Source: Brachionus sp. 'Tiscar'
Taxonomy: Eukaryota > Rotifera > Eurotatoria > Ploima > Brachionidae
Assembly (NCBI GenBank): GCA_006352455.1
Contig: VANL01000009.1
Coordinates: 79,498 to 143,497 of the forward strand
Direction: 5' to 3'
DNA length: 64,000 nt
Shown here: positions 34,848 to 47,073 of the stretch, one piece after another
How positions within the stretch are numbered: the stretch's first letter is position 1
Layout of the letters: each line of letters starts with the position of its first letter
Translations under genes and position numbers: made by a program
Notes under the pieces: model-generated
Databases searched by the model: none
Told to the model about the DNA's origin: nothing
What the model saw: only the letters and a program-made list of their open reading frames with translations

Positions 34848-36962
34848 TCTTAATTCTACTCTAAAACTGATAGATATTTCTATTATTAATTTTCCTTTCA
34901 ACAAATTTTTGATTTTATCTTATTTTTTTATTTTAAATTTATTGATTTTTGATTTTTATTTTTGTTAGCTCGATTTGCAAAAATGAATAAAAAATATGCG
35001 AAATAAAAAAAAATTAAACATTTTATTATTTTCTTAGATAAATAACAATTTTTAAAATGAAGTTTATTTTGCCTTAGCAGGATTCATTTATTATTAAATT
35101 TTTTTATTATAGATTTTTTTTTGTTAGTTCTCGGCAATGTGGCATTCTATAGAAAAAAGATGAGCTTAATGCTATTTTAAATAATTTAACACAATTTTTT
35201 TTTAAATAAAAATTCTCTATAAATCGCTTGTTTATTTTACTAAAGCAGTCGATATTTATGCTTTTAAATGCTAGCTTTCTATTATTTATTAGCTATTTAT
35301 GAGCTTCTTTTTCCCTATCAAATCTTGATCGCTTCACCAAAATTAGATTTTAATTTAAAATTCTACAATAAATAAAAATTTAATTTTAAGTGTTTTTAAA
35401 TTATAGATTTCATTTTGATTATGAAAATACGATATATACTTGCATCGATTGATGCTTAACTTTTAAGAAACAAGTATCAGTATCGTCTAGTCTGCAATCG
35501 TTCTTGATGTATTCATCTAAGCTCTTGTAATCGTCAAGATAATCTTTCCCTAAAATCTAAAAGCTCTTTTTTAGAAGCATGTTTATCTCAAAGTCATAAA
35601 ATAAGCAGTCTTGCAAGCTCGTTTGATAAACATGTTGCACCTTAGATGGACGCCTTTTACAAAAAGCTAAACAAAAGTGAAGCCAAAATCAAAATCATAA
35701 TTTTTGTATTTGATAAAAAACTAATTTCCTAAATAATAAAGAAAAAATAATGAGAATATTTTTTTTTTTGTATATTAAAAATAAATTTTTCTCGCTTTTC
35801 ATCAACAACAATCAATCAAAATTTAAATTTTTTTCAAATAAAAAATTTGTTGGTTAGATTTTAGTTTAAAATAACCATTTAAAAATAAAAAAAAATAATC
35901 TAAAATATTTTTGTTTCCTCCCTATCGCCCGCTATACAAACAATATGTGCCCTTATGATCTATTAATGTGATTAAGAACTTTTAAAAAAAAATCTTTTCT
36001 TTTCACTAATGAGCCATTTTATTTCAAAATTGACAAAAATTTAAAATATCTAGATTGGCACATTTACTTTCCGTATCTAGGACAAACTATGCTAAAAATA
36101 TTTGTTTGATTTAACTTAGTGCTAAACTTAAAAACTGAACAATCAGCACATACATTTTAGTTTATTTTCAATCGAATATAAACAAAAATTTCAAAATGAT
36201 AATTTCTTGCTAGCTATTCTGGATTTTAGCTCGAAATTTTACACATTTGTATTAACTTGTTTTTAGCATGGTATTGCCACGGAATATCCAATGTAAATAT
36301 TTGAGGCTTAATTGATTATTATTTTACTAGAGAAATAAAAAACATATTTGTATTAAATTAGTAAAACTAGTAAATTTTGAATGACACGAAAATTTACAGC
36401 TTAAAACAAAATCTTTTTTTTTTTTTTTAACAAAATTTCAATTTGTTAAATATTATGGATTTAGAGTTTTATTTTTTTTCGTATTGATTTTTATTGTTTC
36501 CTGTGTTAAATTTGCCAACTACAAGATAATTTCTTTCGAGTGATTGTATGTGATATTTTTAAGATTTTTTAATTTAAATAACTAGAAATATTTAAATCTT
36601 AAGCCATAAAGCAAAAAGGAAATTCTTTTCTATGGATTAATTGATCAATTTTCCCTTTAAGATAATTTCTTTTAAACTTAAATTAAAAATTATTATTTAC
36701 TCAATTAAAAATCATGTTTCAAAACAAATCAAATATTAAATTCTTAAAAAGCACATACTCGGATCTTTGAGATTTGAGGAGTGGTCTCGAACAAAAATAG
36801 CCTAATGGCGCTAAATTGCTATACGAGAAAATTAACGTGCTTCCTTAATCAAAAATCTTTAGTGTTGAAATTTTTAATTAAATTTTCACTTGTTTAAAAG
36901 TTTTTATCTAATTTGCCCTAATTCATTCATATACATGGTTTCAGTTTACCGAAATCTCTAGA

Positions 36963-36975
36963 TGCTGAATCAGCA
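36963..36975. promoter_or_regulatory. 13-bp palindrome TGCTGAATCAGCA, Maf-recognition-element-like
   Basis: The sequence is a palindrome around a central A and fits the T-MARE pattern TGCTGA-N-TCAGCA bound by large Maf/CNC bZIP proteins, whose consensus central base is C or G. It sits in the gene-free tract upstream of the zinc-finger gene. A single site may be chance. Confidence 0.3.
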
Positions 36976-39900
36976 GAGAGCGAACACATGCGAGCATTAA
37001 TGTGAGGCAATTTTTTCGGTTAATACATTGATGGCCATAATTTGAATAATTAAAAAAATCATCGAATTCAAGACGGTTATACGAGATAAGATTTGATCTA
37101 ATCTAAAATTAAGATCTAGACTGGTCGAAAATATTAACTTTCAACACTGGTCATTAAAATTTTATTGTTAAATTGATTCAGCAAAAATAAAATTCGATAC
37201 TTAATTATAAACTTAGAATATTCAAAAATATTCTAAAATTAAACAAGACTTTTTGATTGAACATTTTGAAATTTAAGTCTAATTAAAAAGTATAAATTAA
37301 ACTTGAAAAAAAAATTAATTCCGATAAACTTAGAATCGAATTTTGTTTGTTTAAAAAATCGATATTTTATCAAATTATTTTTTTTTAAAATAAATATTAA
37401 ATATTTAGTGCTAAGATTTAAAAAAAAATCATAAAATACTCAATTAGCCACGAGACATGATTATTAAATTAGATTAAGAGAGCAAATCATCTTAGATCTA
37501 TTTGAAAACTTATTCAATAGATCTGTTTTTAGGACAGATCCAAAATTTAAATCAAATTATCTAATGCTAATAAAATTCTTTATTCAAATTTGATTTTATC
37601 TTTATTTTATTTTTTTGTGTTGAATTTTAATCAGTTCCTGTATCGAATATCAGGTCATAATATGTGTTTAAGTAAAATAGAACTGGAAAAAACAGCTAGA
37701 TTTATTTGGCTTTAGGACTTGAACTTAAATTAGAAATGAAAAACCAAACTAATTTAAATTAAATGAAAAAAGTCTGAGAAACTTATTTCAAGCGAGAATA
37801 ATTATATCTGTTCGAGAAGTCTTGTAGAATTTAATTTCAATATAAGCATTAGTAAATTTTTTATTTAAATTAATAAAATAAAAGTTTTTATTTTAAGGGA
37901 AAAATTATAATTTAAATTTAGCAGATGCTTGCTGTCTCCCATGATTTAAAAAAAAAAAAAAAAACTAATCAATAATTTAATCATTTGAAATATAATTTAT
38001 GTGCTAGCAATTTAGTTGCAAGAAAATTAAAAATTGAAAACGAACGAACGAGCGAGCGAACGGATGCAAAATTGAATATTCGCTATTTGAAAATTTTTCA
38101 TATTTAACTTTAATTAAAATAAATCGAAAATTTCCCCAAATAATAAGAAAAAATAAAGATATTTTTTGGCACTCTCAGTTGCTCTCTCTATTTGCTTTTT
38201 AATCTTTTTATTAAACCGGATTTGGTTTTAAAACTCGACGCACACTGTTGGCTTTATAACCCTAAGCTTTAATTCAAATTTAAATACTTTGCTTAAATTA
38301 AAAAATATATTTAAGAACCGGCTTTGATTAACTTAAAAATTCAAGACATAAAACAAATTCTATTGATCACGCTTTAATGCCAAAATAAACCAAATAGATA
38401 TATTCGGTATTTAACTAAAAAAAATCGAACTTATTGTTTGTTTTTTATTATTCTAGGGTGGTGGATTGAAATGAAATTAAATATAGGCTAACCACTGATT
38501 CGAATTTGATTTCGATTGTTTACTTTTAATATTTGAAATCTTTTTTTTATATATTTTTTTTCATTTGAATTTGAAAATTATTTATCTTATCTTAAACGAA
38601 TTTCCGATTTCATTCTCTATGCTTAACTAGCAAATTTTAAAACAAACACGGCTGGTTTTTTTATATTTTTAATTTGACTTTAAGCTCTTTTGTTTGCATT
38701 AAGTCATTGTGTCTTTAATTGAATTGTTAATCAAAATTTTTAATTTAAAAATATAATTTTCGTATTTTTTTTTTAATTAAATTAAATGATCTATTCATTT
38801 TGTTTTAGCAAAACTCTCTTGGATTAAAAAGTTAAATTTTTCCAAAATTGCTATTCTCAATAGGATCAGGCCAATACTGATTATTCAATTTGTTACAATA
38901 AATAATTGGTTTTATCTTAACCATCTAATTTTTTCAAAAAAAAAATAATCGAGCCTAGTATTTGCCTGAAAAATTTTAATTATGTTTACAAAAAAATTTA
39001 GTTTAAACTTAAAAATCAATAATTCATAATTTTAAAAACTTAAAATGCTGAGTTAATTTAAAATATGAAAAAAAAATGAGGATAATTAATTAAAAAATAA
39101 TATTCATTATTGAAGCCAATAGAGAAGAAAAAACTTAGCAAATAATTGAACAATAATTTTAGTGTCCAATATTTGGCACTTTTTTCTTCAACTTCATCGC
39201 CAAATTCAAATCATTAAATGGCAATAAATTGGTAGATAATGGCAAATTTATGATTATCATTAAATTGAAGAATAACTTTTTTTGATTAGAACAAGTTAGT
39301 GCTTAATAATTCAATAATTCAAGTCGGCTTCGAAATCTATTTTAAACTTAAGTTTTAATCTCAAAAATAAAATAAATTTCAGATAAATAATGTTTCTTCT
39401 AATCAAATGGAAAGAAGCTAAATTTGCTTCAAACTCGATAAAAGCCACGATTCAATTGAAAATTTCTCTACTAGATATAAAGCTTTAAAAAATTTTAACT
39501 CATTTTTCAATAACTTAGTTTCTGAAAATTGATTTCAATTAATTTTCAGAAACTTAATTTTATCGATTCAAATTTCAGACTTAGAATCGATTTTTGAATC
39601 GCCTAATATGCCGTTAAATAGAACGGTCCAAATAAACTGTGGAAACTTTTTTTAAAAGAAAAATTTTATCGATTTTTTTTCTAAATAAAATTTCCGCCTT
39701 TTTAATCAATTCTTTATACTCATTCAAAATTTTTTAAATATTAAAAATCGACAAAAACTTTAAATTAAAAAAATTGAAATTCTATGTTTACTCTTATTCG
39801 TATAAGTGAATTAATTTTCAAGAGTTCTTCTCAATTTGTTTTATTCTCTCTAACTCTTTTTTTCAAGATGCTATCGATTTTGTTCAGCATCATTATAGAA

Positions 39901-42900
39901 TTTAAAAAAAAATTAACTGATGTTCATTTTGAACTAATGTCTTAATTTAAAAAATTAAAAATTCTAGAAAAGATAAACTCAAAATTTTTGAAAATTCAAT
40001 TTTATTAGAAAATTTAATTAATTAAATTTAAAAAAAAACCCTAATTTTAATTGCACAAATTAAAAATTAAAGGTAATATTTTTCTAATCTTGTTTTGGTT
40101 TTACAAAAAAAAATGAACACGAACAAGTTTTTAGATCTCAAAAATAAATAATCTCGAAAACAATAATCTTATTAAATTTCAAAATCAGGAGATATATAGA
40201 AAGCGTTTTTAAGTTCAATAAGAAATTTAATTATTAGAAAAAAATTCAAATAATATCCCAAAGAAACAAAAAGAAGATTTTATGAAAATAATTGAAAATT
40301 TTTGTATCATACTATCTTAAAAAAAAATAATGCATAATCCTGATTTTGCATTTATGGCTTAAATTGAATAATTTTCATTTTGAAAAATTGAAAAGAGCTT
40401 GAAAAGTTCGGCAAACAAAATAGATAAAAAATTAAAATTTATTATTGTTTCATCTTTATTTGAAATATTTAAAAATGACGTAATCCGCCATTTTTGTACA
40501 CAACTAACTCCTTTTTCTTGTTTATAAAATATTTATTTTGAAAATTAACAGAATCTTAAGCTATTGATATTAAAATTGTTTGCCAATTTCTTTCCAAACA
40601 AGTAATAGTTTAAGACACTTTATTAAACAAAATCTGATAGCTTAATCTTCAAGTGTTGAATTCACTCTATCGATTTGGTACATTGATTTTATTTTATTTT
40701 GAAAGCTTCGAATATTCTATTTTGCTTATTTTCAAATTTAAAAAAAAATATTTAATTTTAATTACGGAATTTAAAATCCATCTAAATCCTAAAATTTAAA
40801 TAGAAAAGTATTATAATTATCATTTGCATTATAAAATATGGAATTAAAAAATTCAATTATCGAAAATAATAGAATATTTTTGTTAAGCATTTGGTCTGAA
40901 ATATCTAACATATTAGTTGTAAATATTTTAAAAATAAACTGCAAACGTAATACTTAAATTAAAACCATGCAAGATTTTAGTTTTAAGAGCCTAGGCTCAA
41001 ATCTCAACTGAGTTGAATTAGCATTATGAAATTTTTTGCTGAGATTATCTTGTAAAATTTTTATTTAAATACAAACAGATTAAGATTTTTAAAATTGAAA
41101 TTCAAATATTGAACATGCTAACGGTGTTAGTACAAAGATATAATCAAGCTAATAAAATTTATGGCTAAAGAACATATACAATAAAACCGTAAATGCACAA
41201 TAGAATTAGAAAAAGAATTTTGTAATTTTAATTTTTTTATTTATTCGATTGTATGTTTTTATTTTTTTAATTATTTGAAAGAGATTTTGCTCTTTTTAAA
41301 AAAAAAACTTTGCTTTTAAAACAAACAAATATCATTGAGCTTAAAAGAAAATCAATTTTGGCTAAAAATTGTTTTCGTTTTTTGTTCTAAATACTTCAAT
41401 TAATTAACATATTCCACCAAAATGAAGAACTAAAAACAACAATAAGATCAAATTATGGATTTTCAAATGGATTAGTTTAACTTTTAACTTTTTAAATTAA
41501 AAAAAAATTATAAAAAAATCAAATTCTTCAATAAATCTTAGAAATCTATTGTTTATTATCTTTGCATTAACATAATGCAACAAGATCAATTCTTGATAGA
41601 TTAATTTTTTTAGAACTGCGGGTTATGTTTTAATGAATTTTAACTAGAAAAAACTCAACTAACTTTTATGAAAGATAAAACTTTTTTTAGCTCATTATCC
41701 TTTACCGTTTGAAGGTAGAATTAAAACTTGATTATTCTTGCTAGGAGTTGGAATTAAAAATTTTAGAATCGTTTTACTTACCCATAAATACGTCATTTGC
41801 AGACACTGAACTTAAGAATCATAAAGTCAACCAATTTTCTTAACTAATTCCGGTAAATCTATAATAAAGATTTGATATGTCAAGTTAGTTATTTTTAAAA
41901 GGTTCGGAAAATTTAATTCCCGGTTGTATTGAAATTATTGAAAGTCTGGAATTTTAGGTTAAAAATAAAAATTATATTGAAAAATTTTGTCTATTTATGT
42001 TTGGGTTAATTTATACAAAAAGTTAAATTTAATCAAATTTCGTAAAAAGAAAATTTAAATAACCCCAATGTATCCCTTTAACAAAGAGCTTTATCGATTA
42101 AAAACAAACTTCAATCAAAAGCTAAATAAGTTTGGCATAAGTCGATGGTTTAATTTTAAAGTAGGAAAATTATTTTTTTTTCTAAACAAAATACCTTAAA
42201 GATAAATTTATAAAGGTTTAAAAGATTTCTTTGAAAAATTTTCAATCATCTTTGATAATCTTGGCTTTTTAAAATTTCATTCAGCACACCAGATCCAATT
42301 TAATTCTATAATTTAAATGTTAAATAATGTTAAAGACTTACAAACAAATGAATTATTTCAGAATTCTTTCAGATATCTTAATAAATTTTTAAAGAAAACA
42401 ATCTATATATATTTGTAAGTCTATTTAATTGAAAAAAAAATCAATCGTTTAATTAAATTAAAAGGTATTTATTATTTGTGTTGAGCTTTTTTCTTAAACA
42501 ATATCAAGATACTTAATCTCAAGTTCTAAAATTTTATCGTACCAAATCGATTTATTAAGTCAAAAATAATTTTAATTATAAAAAAAAAATTAAACTAACT
42601 TACTTAATATTTATAAAAACAAAATTAAAGATGAACAAGAGTTAAACAAAATTGAAAATATAAAATATTCTGATTCCTTTAAGAATTAATGAATTAAAAA
42701 AATCCAAAAAATGCAAACAAGCTCATGCTTTAACTTGGTGTGCATCAAAAAGATTTTAAATTTATTTAAAGATAGATATATAGTTTAATATTCTTTATCA
42801 ATTGAAAAAAAAAATCAATAAAAAGTTAAAAAGATTTGAAAAATTATGCTTTATTTAAACAAGCTTTTTTAAGTTATAAGCGAGAAATGCTTATTTTAAT

Positions 42901-44094
42901 TTTTGAATTATCTTTTTATGATTAAATTCTGAGTTTTTTCGACACGCAATTTTTTTCTAAAGTTTAATCAAATTTTAAATTGATTAATTTAATGAAAATT
43001 TATAACAAGCATAAAATAATAAGCAGAATTATCGGAATATGAACTCATCGATTCTAATTGTATTCTGAATTGATTAAACATGAAATTTTGGAAAATTTTC
43101 ATTTCTAAACAGTCACACAACATATTTGATTAATTTCTCTTCTAATCCACGTTTATCTAGTCTAGAAATAAATAGACCTTTTTTAAAGCCTTTTTCAAAT
43201 TTAATCTCATTTATTGTAGCAAGTAAAATCGACATTCTTTTTTATTTTAATTCCACTTAAACCATCTTTTTTTTTAACAAAAATTAAGTTGATTAAATTT
43301 TCAATAAAGTTGTTTTCTCATAAGTAAAACTCTTAGCCGATATTAAAAATAAAAATTTCTAATACCTTAAAACACGCGACAAAATATTTAGATCTTTTAA
43401 TTGTAAATCAAAAATTTCCTGATGGAAAAATCACACTATATTAAAACTAAAAATCGAATATTCGTTTATTAAACTAAATTAATCGTTTAAACTCTGTAAA
43501 TATTGTTTGAAATTTTAAATCTCTCTTGATTAAAAATACCATTTAACATCAAAAAATAAATCTATCTATCCAATATTGATCTTAATTTAAAAAGCTAGTT
43601 TTAAGATAATGAATAATTTTCAAGACTTAAATGGATTTCATTTTTAACAGCTTTAATGATTTAAATTATCAATTAATGCCAAATTTTGAGTAGAGCATTT
43701 TTTTGATATTTATTCTAAATTTATTTAAAAATAAAATGAATATTGCTTTGATTTTCTCTAAGGGCCTTTACATAAAGATAAAAGTTTATTAAGCAAAAAA
43801 ATTGCCCTAATGACTTAAAATCATTATCTTTATTTAAAATAAAATTTAATCAAAATCTATTTTCGGATAAGTCTTAAAAAAGTAAAAGCCCTAATTTAAG
43901 ATATTAGGAATAATTCATTTGATCGATTGTTCGAAATAACTAGTATTAGTTAATTATTAAATAATTGAATATTTATCTCAAAATTATCTGCATTTTCTCT
44001 CATTTTTTGAATAAAAACTTTTTCAGATTAATTTATTATTTGTTAAATTCAAATGAGTCCTAGTTTTTAAAATACAAAAAAAAAATTAAAAGTT

Positions 44095-46564
44095 TTATTC
44101 ATCTTCTTTTAAGCTAATCGCATCAACATAGTCTTTTTTCTTCTCAGATTTATTTCTTAAGTAGTCGTCTTCATCGTCACTAACTTCGGTGATTATGGCA
44201 CCACCATTTGGTTTACTTTCAGAATTTGATTCAGCAGGGCTTGAATGAAAAAAATTCTGCGAATTTCGCTGATAAGGTCCACTTTGATTTGGGTAGTACT
44301 GATTGGCCGGATGAGGATGACCGTGAGGATGCACATGTACATGGGGCTTGCGATAAAAATACTGTCCACTCACTGTATCATAGAATAAATTTGTCTGCTG
44401 TGGTGTTCTATATGTAAAATAGTAAGCAGTTGGTTGCTCAATGTAAGTTTGATTCGGATGTCCATAATAGTGTGGCGGATAGCTAAATGATAAAAAATTA
44501 AATTCTTCTCAAAGCTTTTATATACCTAGCTTTACTCGGAATCGATTTCCATTTTTTTAAATCCTATTTTACAAAATTTTATTAGAAAAAAGAAAACTCA
44601 GAGTTTATATAAGGTTCTAATTAGTTATTCATCCAAAATAAAATAAAATTTTTTTCTTAAAAACGATCCAACAATTGATTCTTAAGCAAATAGAGTAGTT
44701 GATATATTTTGAACATTAAAATCACCTAATATTTAAAAATAAATAATTGCTTACATTTTAACATAAATTTGATTTTTATCTAAAATTTAATTTTTTTTTG
44801 TTTAGAAAAAAATTAAGATCGAAGTTGCTAGAATCACTTAGAAGAAAAATTTGTCATTTATTTTATTACTTGAATTTATTTAATTTCAAAATTTTAAAAT
44901 AGAAATTTTTTTTTACCCATTTCGAGAGCTGTAATAAAAATTATTCCGAGGATGATAATTTGGATAATTGGGATAATAACCGTCTAAGCTTGATGATGAA
45001 TAATACGAGTCTGAATAGCCTAAAATAGTTAGAAAATTTATTTTAATTTCTACCTAGATAATAAATACCATATGAAGAAGAAGAAGAATACTGCGATTGC
45101 TGGTTATAGTCCGAAGCTACCTGCAGTAAAAATTGCTTAATTGAAGCAAGTTCATTTATTTGAGTAACCAAAATCTCTAACTGTCTATCAAGTCTAATTA
45201 TGTATTCTTCGTAGAGCTTTTAAAATATTTTTAAAATTATATTAAAATTAAATAAAATATTTTTAAATTTAAATTAAATAAAATAATTTTCACACTTTGA
45301 TTACTACTTCACTGGTAAAGCGATTCATTTGATTGTTTTTATTCTTAATTTTGAGCTGTTCTTTAACTTCTGTTTGAAGTTTCTATAAAAAAAAAAAAAG
45401 AAAATTTAAATATTTAAAACTTTTTTTATTAATTTAAAAAATTACTTGTGCTTGATTAGTAAAATTATCAGCTTTAAATATAAGTTCATTGATAACTTTA
45501 GGATCATCCCTATCGAATACATCAAGTAATCTGCTCAAAATTTCAACTTCTGACTTTAGTTTGTCAATTAAGGAGTCATTATTTTTAGACAAATCACTAA
45601 GAGCGTTTAATTCGTTTAAAAAAACTGAATTAATGTAATTAGCTTGCTGTTTTTGTTTAAATGATTGTTGATCTTTCAATATTTTTATAGGAATTTGAAC
45701 AGAAGTGTTGAATTGATCGTAGCTTCTTGAATTATTAATTGAACCATTGCTTTGTCGTGAAAAAATTCCAGCAGAAGATGAAGACGAGTTCGACGATTGA
45801 GTATTAATGTCTTGTCTTGGCTCAGGTTTTTTTTTAACATTAGTTTCATCAGTATCTATTTCGACCAAGCTCAGTCCCAATGTTGTTGGAATTTCATTAA
45901 ATGATTTAGATGTTAGGTTTTTATTATTTGAAAATTTGGATATTTCTTCGCTTATTATTCCATTTGATTTTTTGGTATTTAAAGAATTTTTAAGTCCAAA
46001 GTCAGCGTTAGATCTTGATTTTAGATTTTTAAACCATGAGTGTTTCATTTCTGGTAGGGGTTGAGCTTCGCCTTTAATATTCTCTCTATTATTGTTTTTC
46101 AAATTTGAAATACAATTTAAATTATTTCGATTTAAATTTTTAAAGCTTCTATAAAAATAATTTCTATTAGGTATGTTGTTACCTGTCGAAGTTTCATTCT
46201 CTTTTGATATTTTGCTAATTGAATCATCAGCATGGTCTTTTTTGCCGAAAAAACGCCTTGAAGCGGAACGAAATGATCTGAAATATTGACTACGTTGCAT
46301 AAAATCAGGTGGTTGAAAGCTGGCAGCTGATGCAGATTGCATTCCTGAATTGATGATTTCTTTTCTACCTCCGTCCAAATTTATATCTTGCACTTTGTCA
46401 ATGAGCGCGCTCTGCATTCTCTCCGGCTGATTGGTCACATACTGAGCACTAGCCAAACTCATGTTTTCGTCATTTTGACGCATTTTTGTCATTTCTCCAG
46501 GCTTTAAACTTTCGTGATCTAATGTGGTTGAATCATCAAAAATTTTAGACTTAATTGCACCCAT
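44095..46564 (-). CDS. Novel 614-aa protein with N-myristoylation-type start and Y/H-rich C-terminus
   Basis: Not recognised. Exons by phase: 46564-45446, 45382-45296, 45216-45069, 45019-44917 and 44482-44095, total 615 codons with stop. The N-terminus MGAIKS fits the Gly2-x3-Ser6 consensus for N-myristoylation, with a nearby lysine, which would put it on membranes. Residues ~30-330 are low-complexity, rich in N, S and K, with several RS/KS clusters (FRSFRSASRRFF). A predicted coiled coil follows (about 310-470: LNALSDLSKNNDSLIDKLKS, then EEYIIRLDRQLEILVTQINE). The C-terminal third is rich in Y, S, P, H and N, including KPHVHVHPHGHPHPANQYY, and the end is acidic (EVSDDEDDYL). No domain with a known fold is evident. 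The GTG donor of exon 2 is somewhat unusual. Confidence 0.78.
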
Positions 46565-47073
46565 AATTAGAAAAAAATATGATCAACTAAAAACAAGAAG
46601 AGCAGAAAATGTGTAGAAGCCAAAATTAAAAAATTGGGCCTCAATAAAATAAAAAACAATTTAAATTTTACAAACACTTGACTAATTAAATGTTTTGATG
46701 AGACTGCATGTATTTTACAAAGAATTTCTTAATTTAGTTTATGTGGAATTAAAAGAATTTAGACCGAAAATTGTGGTAGTCAAATATAGCTTTGGTTATT
46801 TTTATTTAAAAGCAAATAAAATTAGACCATATTGAAATAAAATTAAGAATTAAAAAGATGTGGACATTTAAAAGTCATCAACATTTTGTTTAGTTTTTTG
46901 TATATATCTAAAATCATTTGACCATAACGATTCATAATTATTCATTGCAAGCAAATTTCGATTCAAATATACTTGTCTTAAGTTTTTAAAACAAAAATTA
47001 TCTCTTTTATTTTATATTTAGTTATAATATTTTTATGAGGAAAAATTACTAAAAAAAAAAACGAAAAAAAATT
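46565..47073. other. Spacer between two minus-strand genes
   Basis: AT-rich, no frame. It should hold the promoter of the 614-aa gene and the 3' end of the POGLUT gene. Nothing specific recognised. Confidence 0.4.

Larger units (their letters stand above)
29961..44094. other. ~14-kb tract with no recognisable gene
   Basis: No frame in either strand resembles a known protein, and none of the short ORFs joins to another by splice phase. The tract differs from other spacers: fewer long A/T homopolymers and many short mixed-sequence islands (for example 30100-30330, 31140-31320, 35430-35680 and 36930-37010). It contains a (TTAC)4 run at 33333-33348, a CA run near 34830-34847 and a GAAC/GAGC cluster at 38040-38062. 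It lies upstream of the minus-strand zinc-finger gene and downstream of the next minus-strand gene. A long 5' UTR, introns, non-coding RNA or distal control elements of the zinc-finger gene are all possible; I cannot choose. Confidence 0.55.

Noticed and set aside
34774..34968. ORF across the AC microsatellite
   Set aside because: It consists of the repeat plus hydrophobic residues from T-rich DNA; no support as a gene.
35576..35640. Inverted repeat ATGTTTATC/GATAAACAT
   Set aside because: Nine-base arms made of AT-rich words are expected by chance in a tract of this length and composition.
44208..44417. Plus-strand ORF inside the 614-aa gene
   Set aside because: Antisense of the histidine-rich exon, whose minus frame joins four upstream exons in phase.
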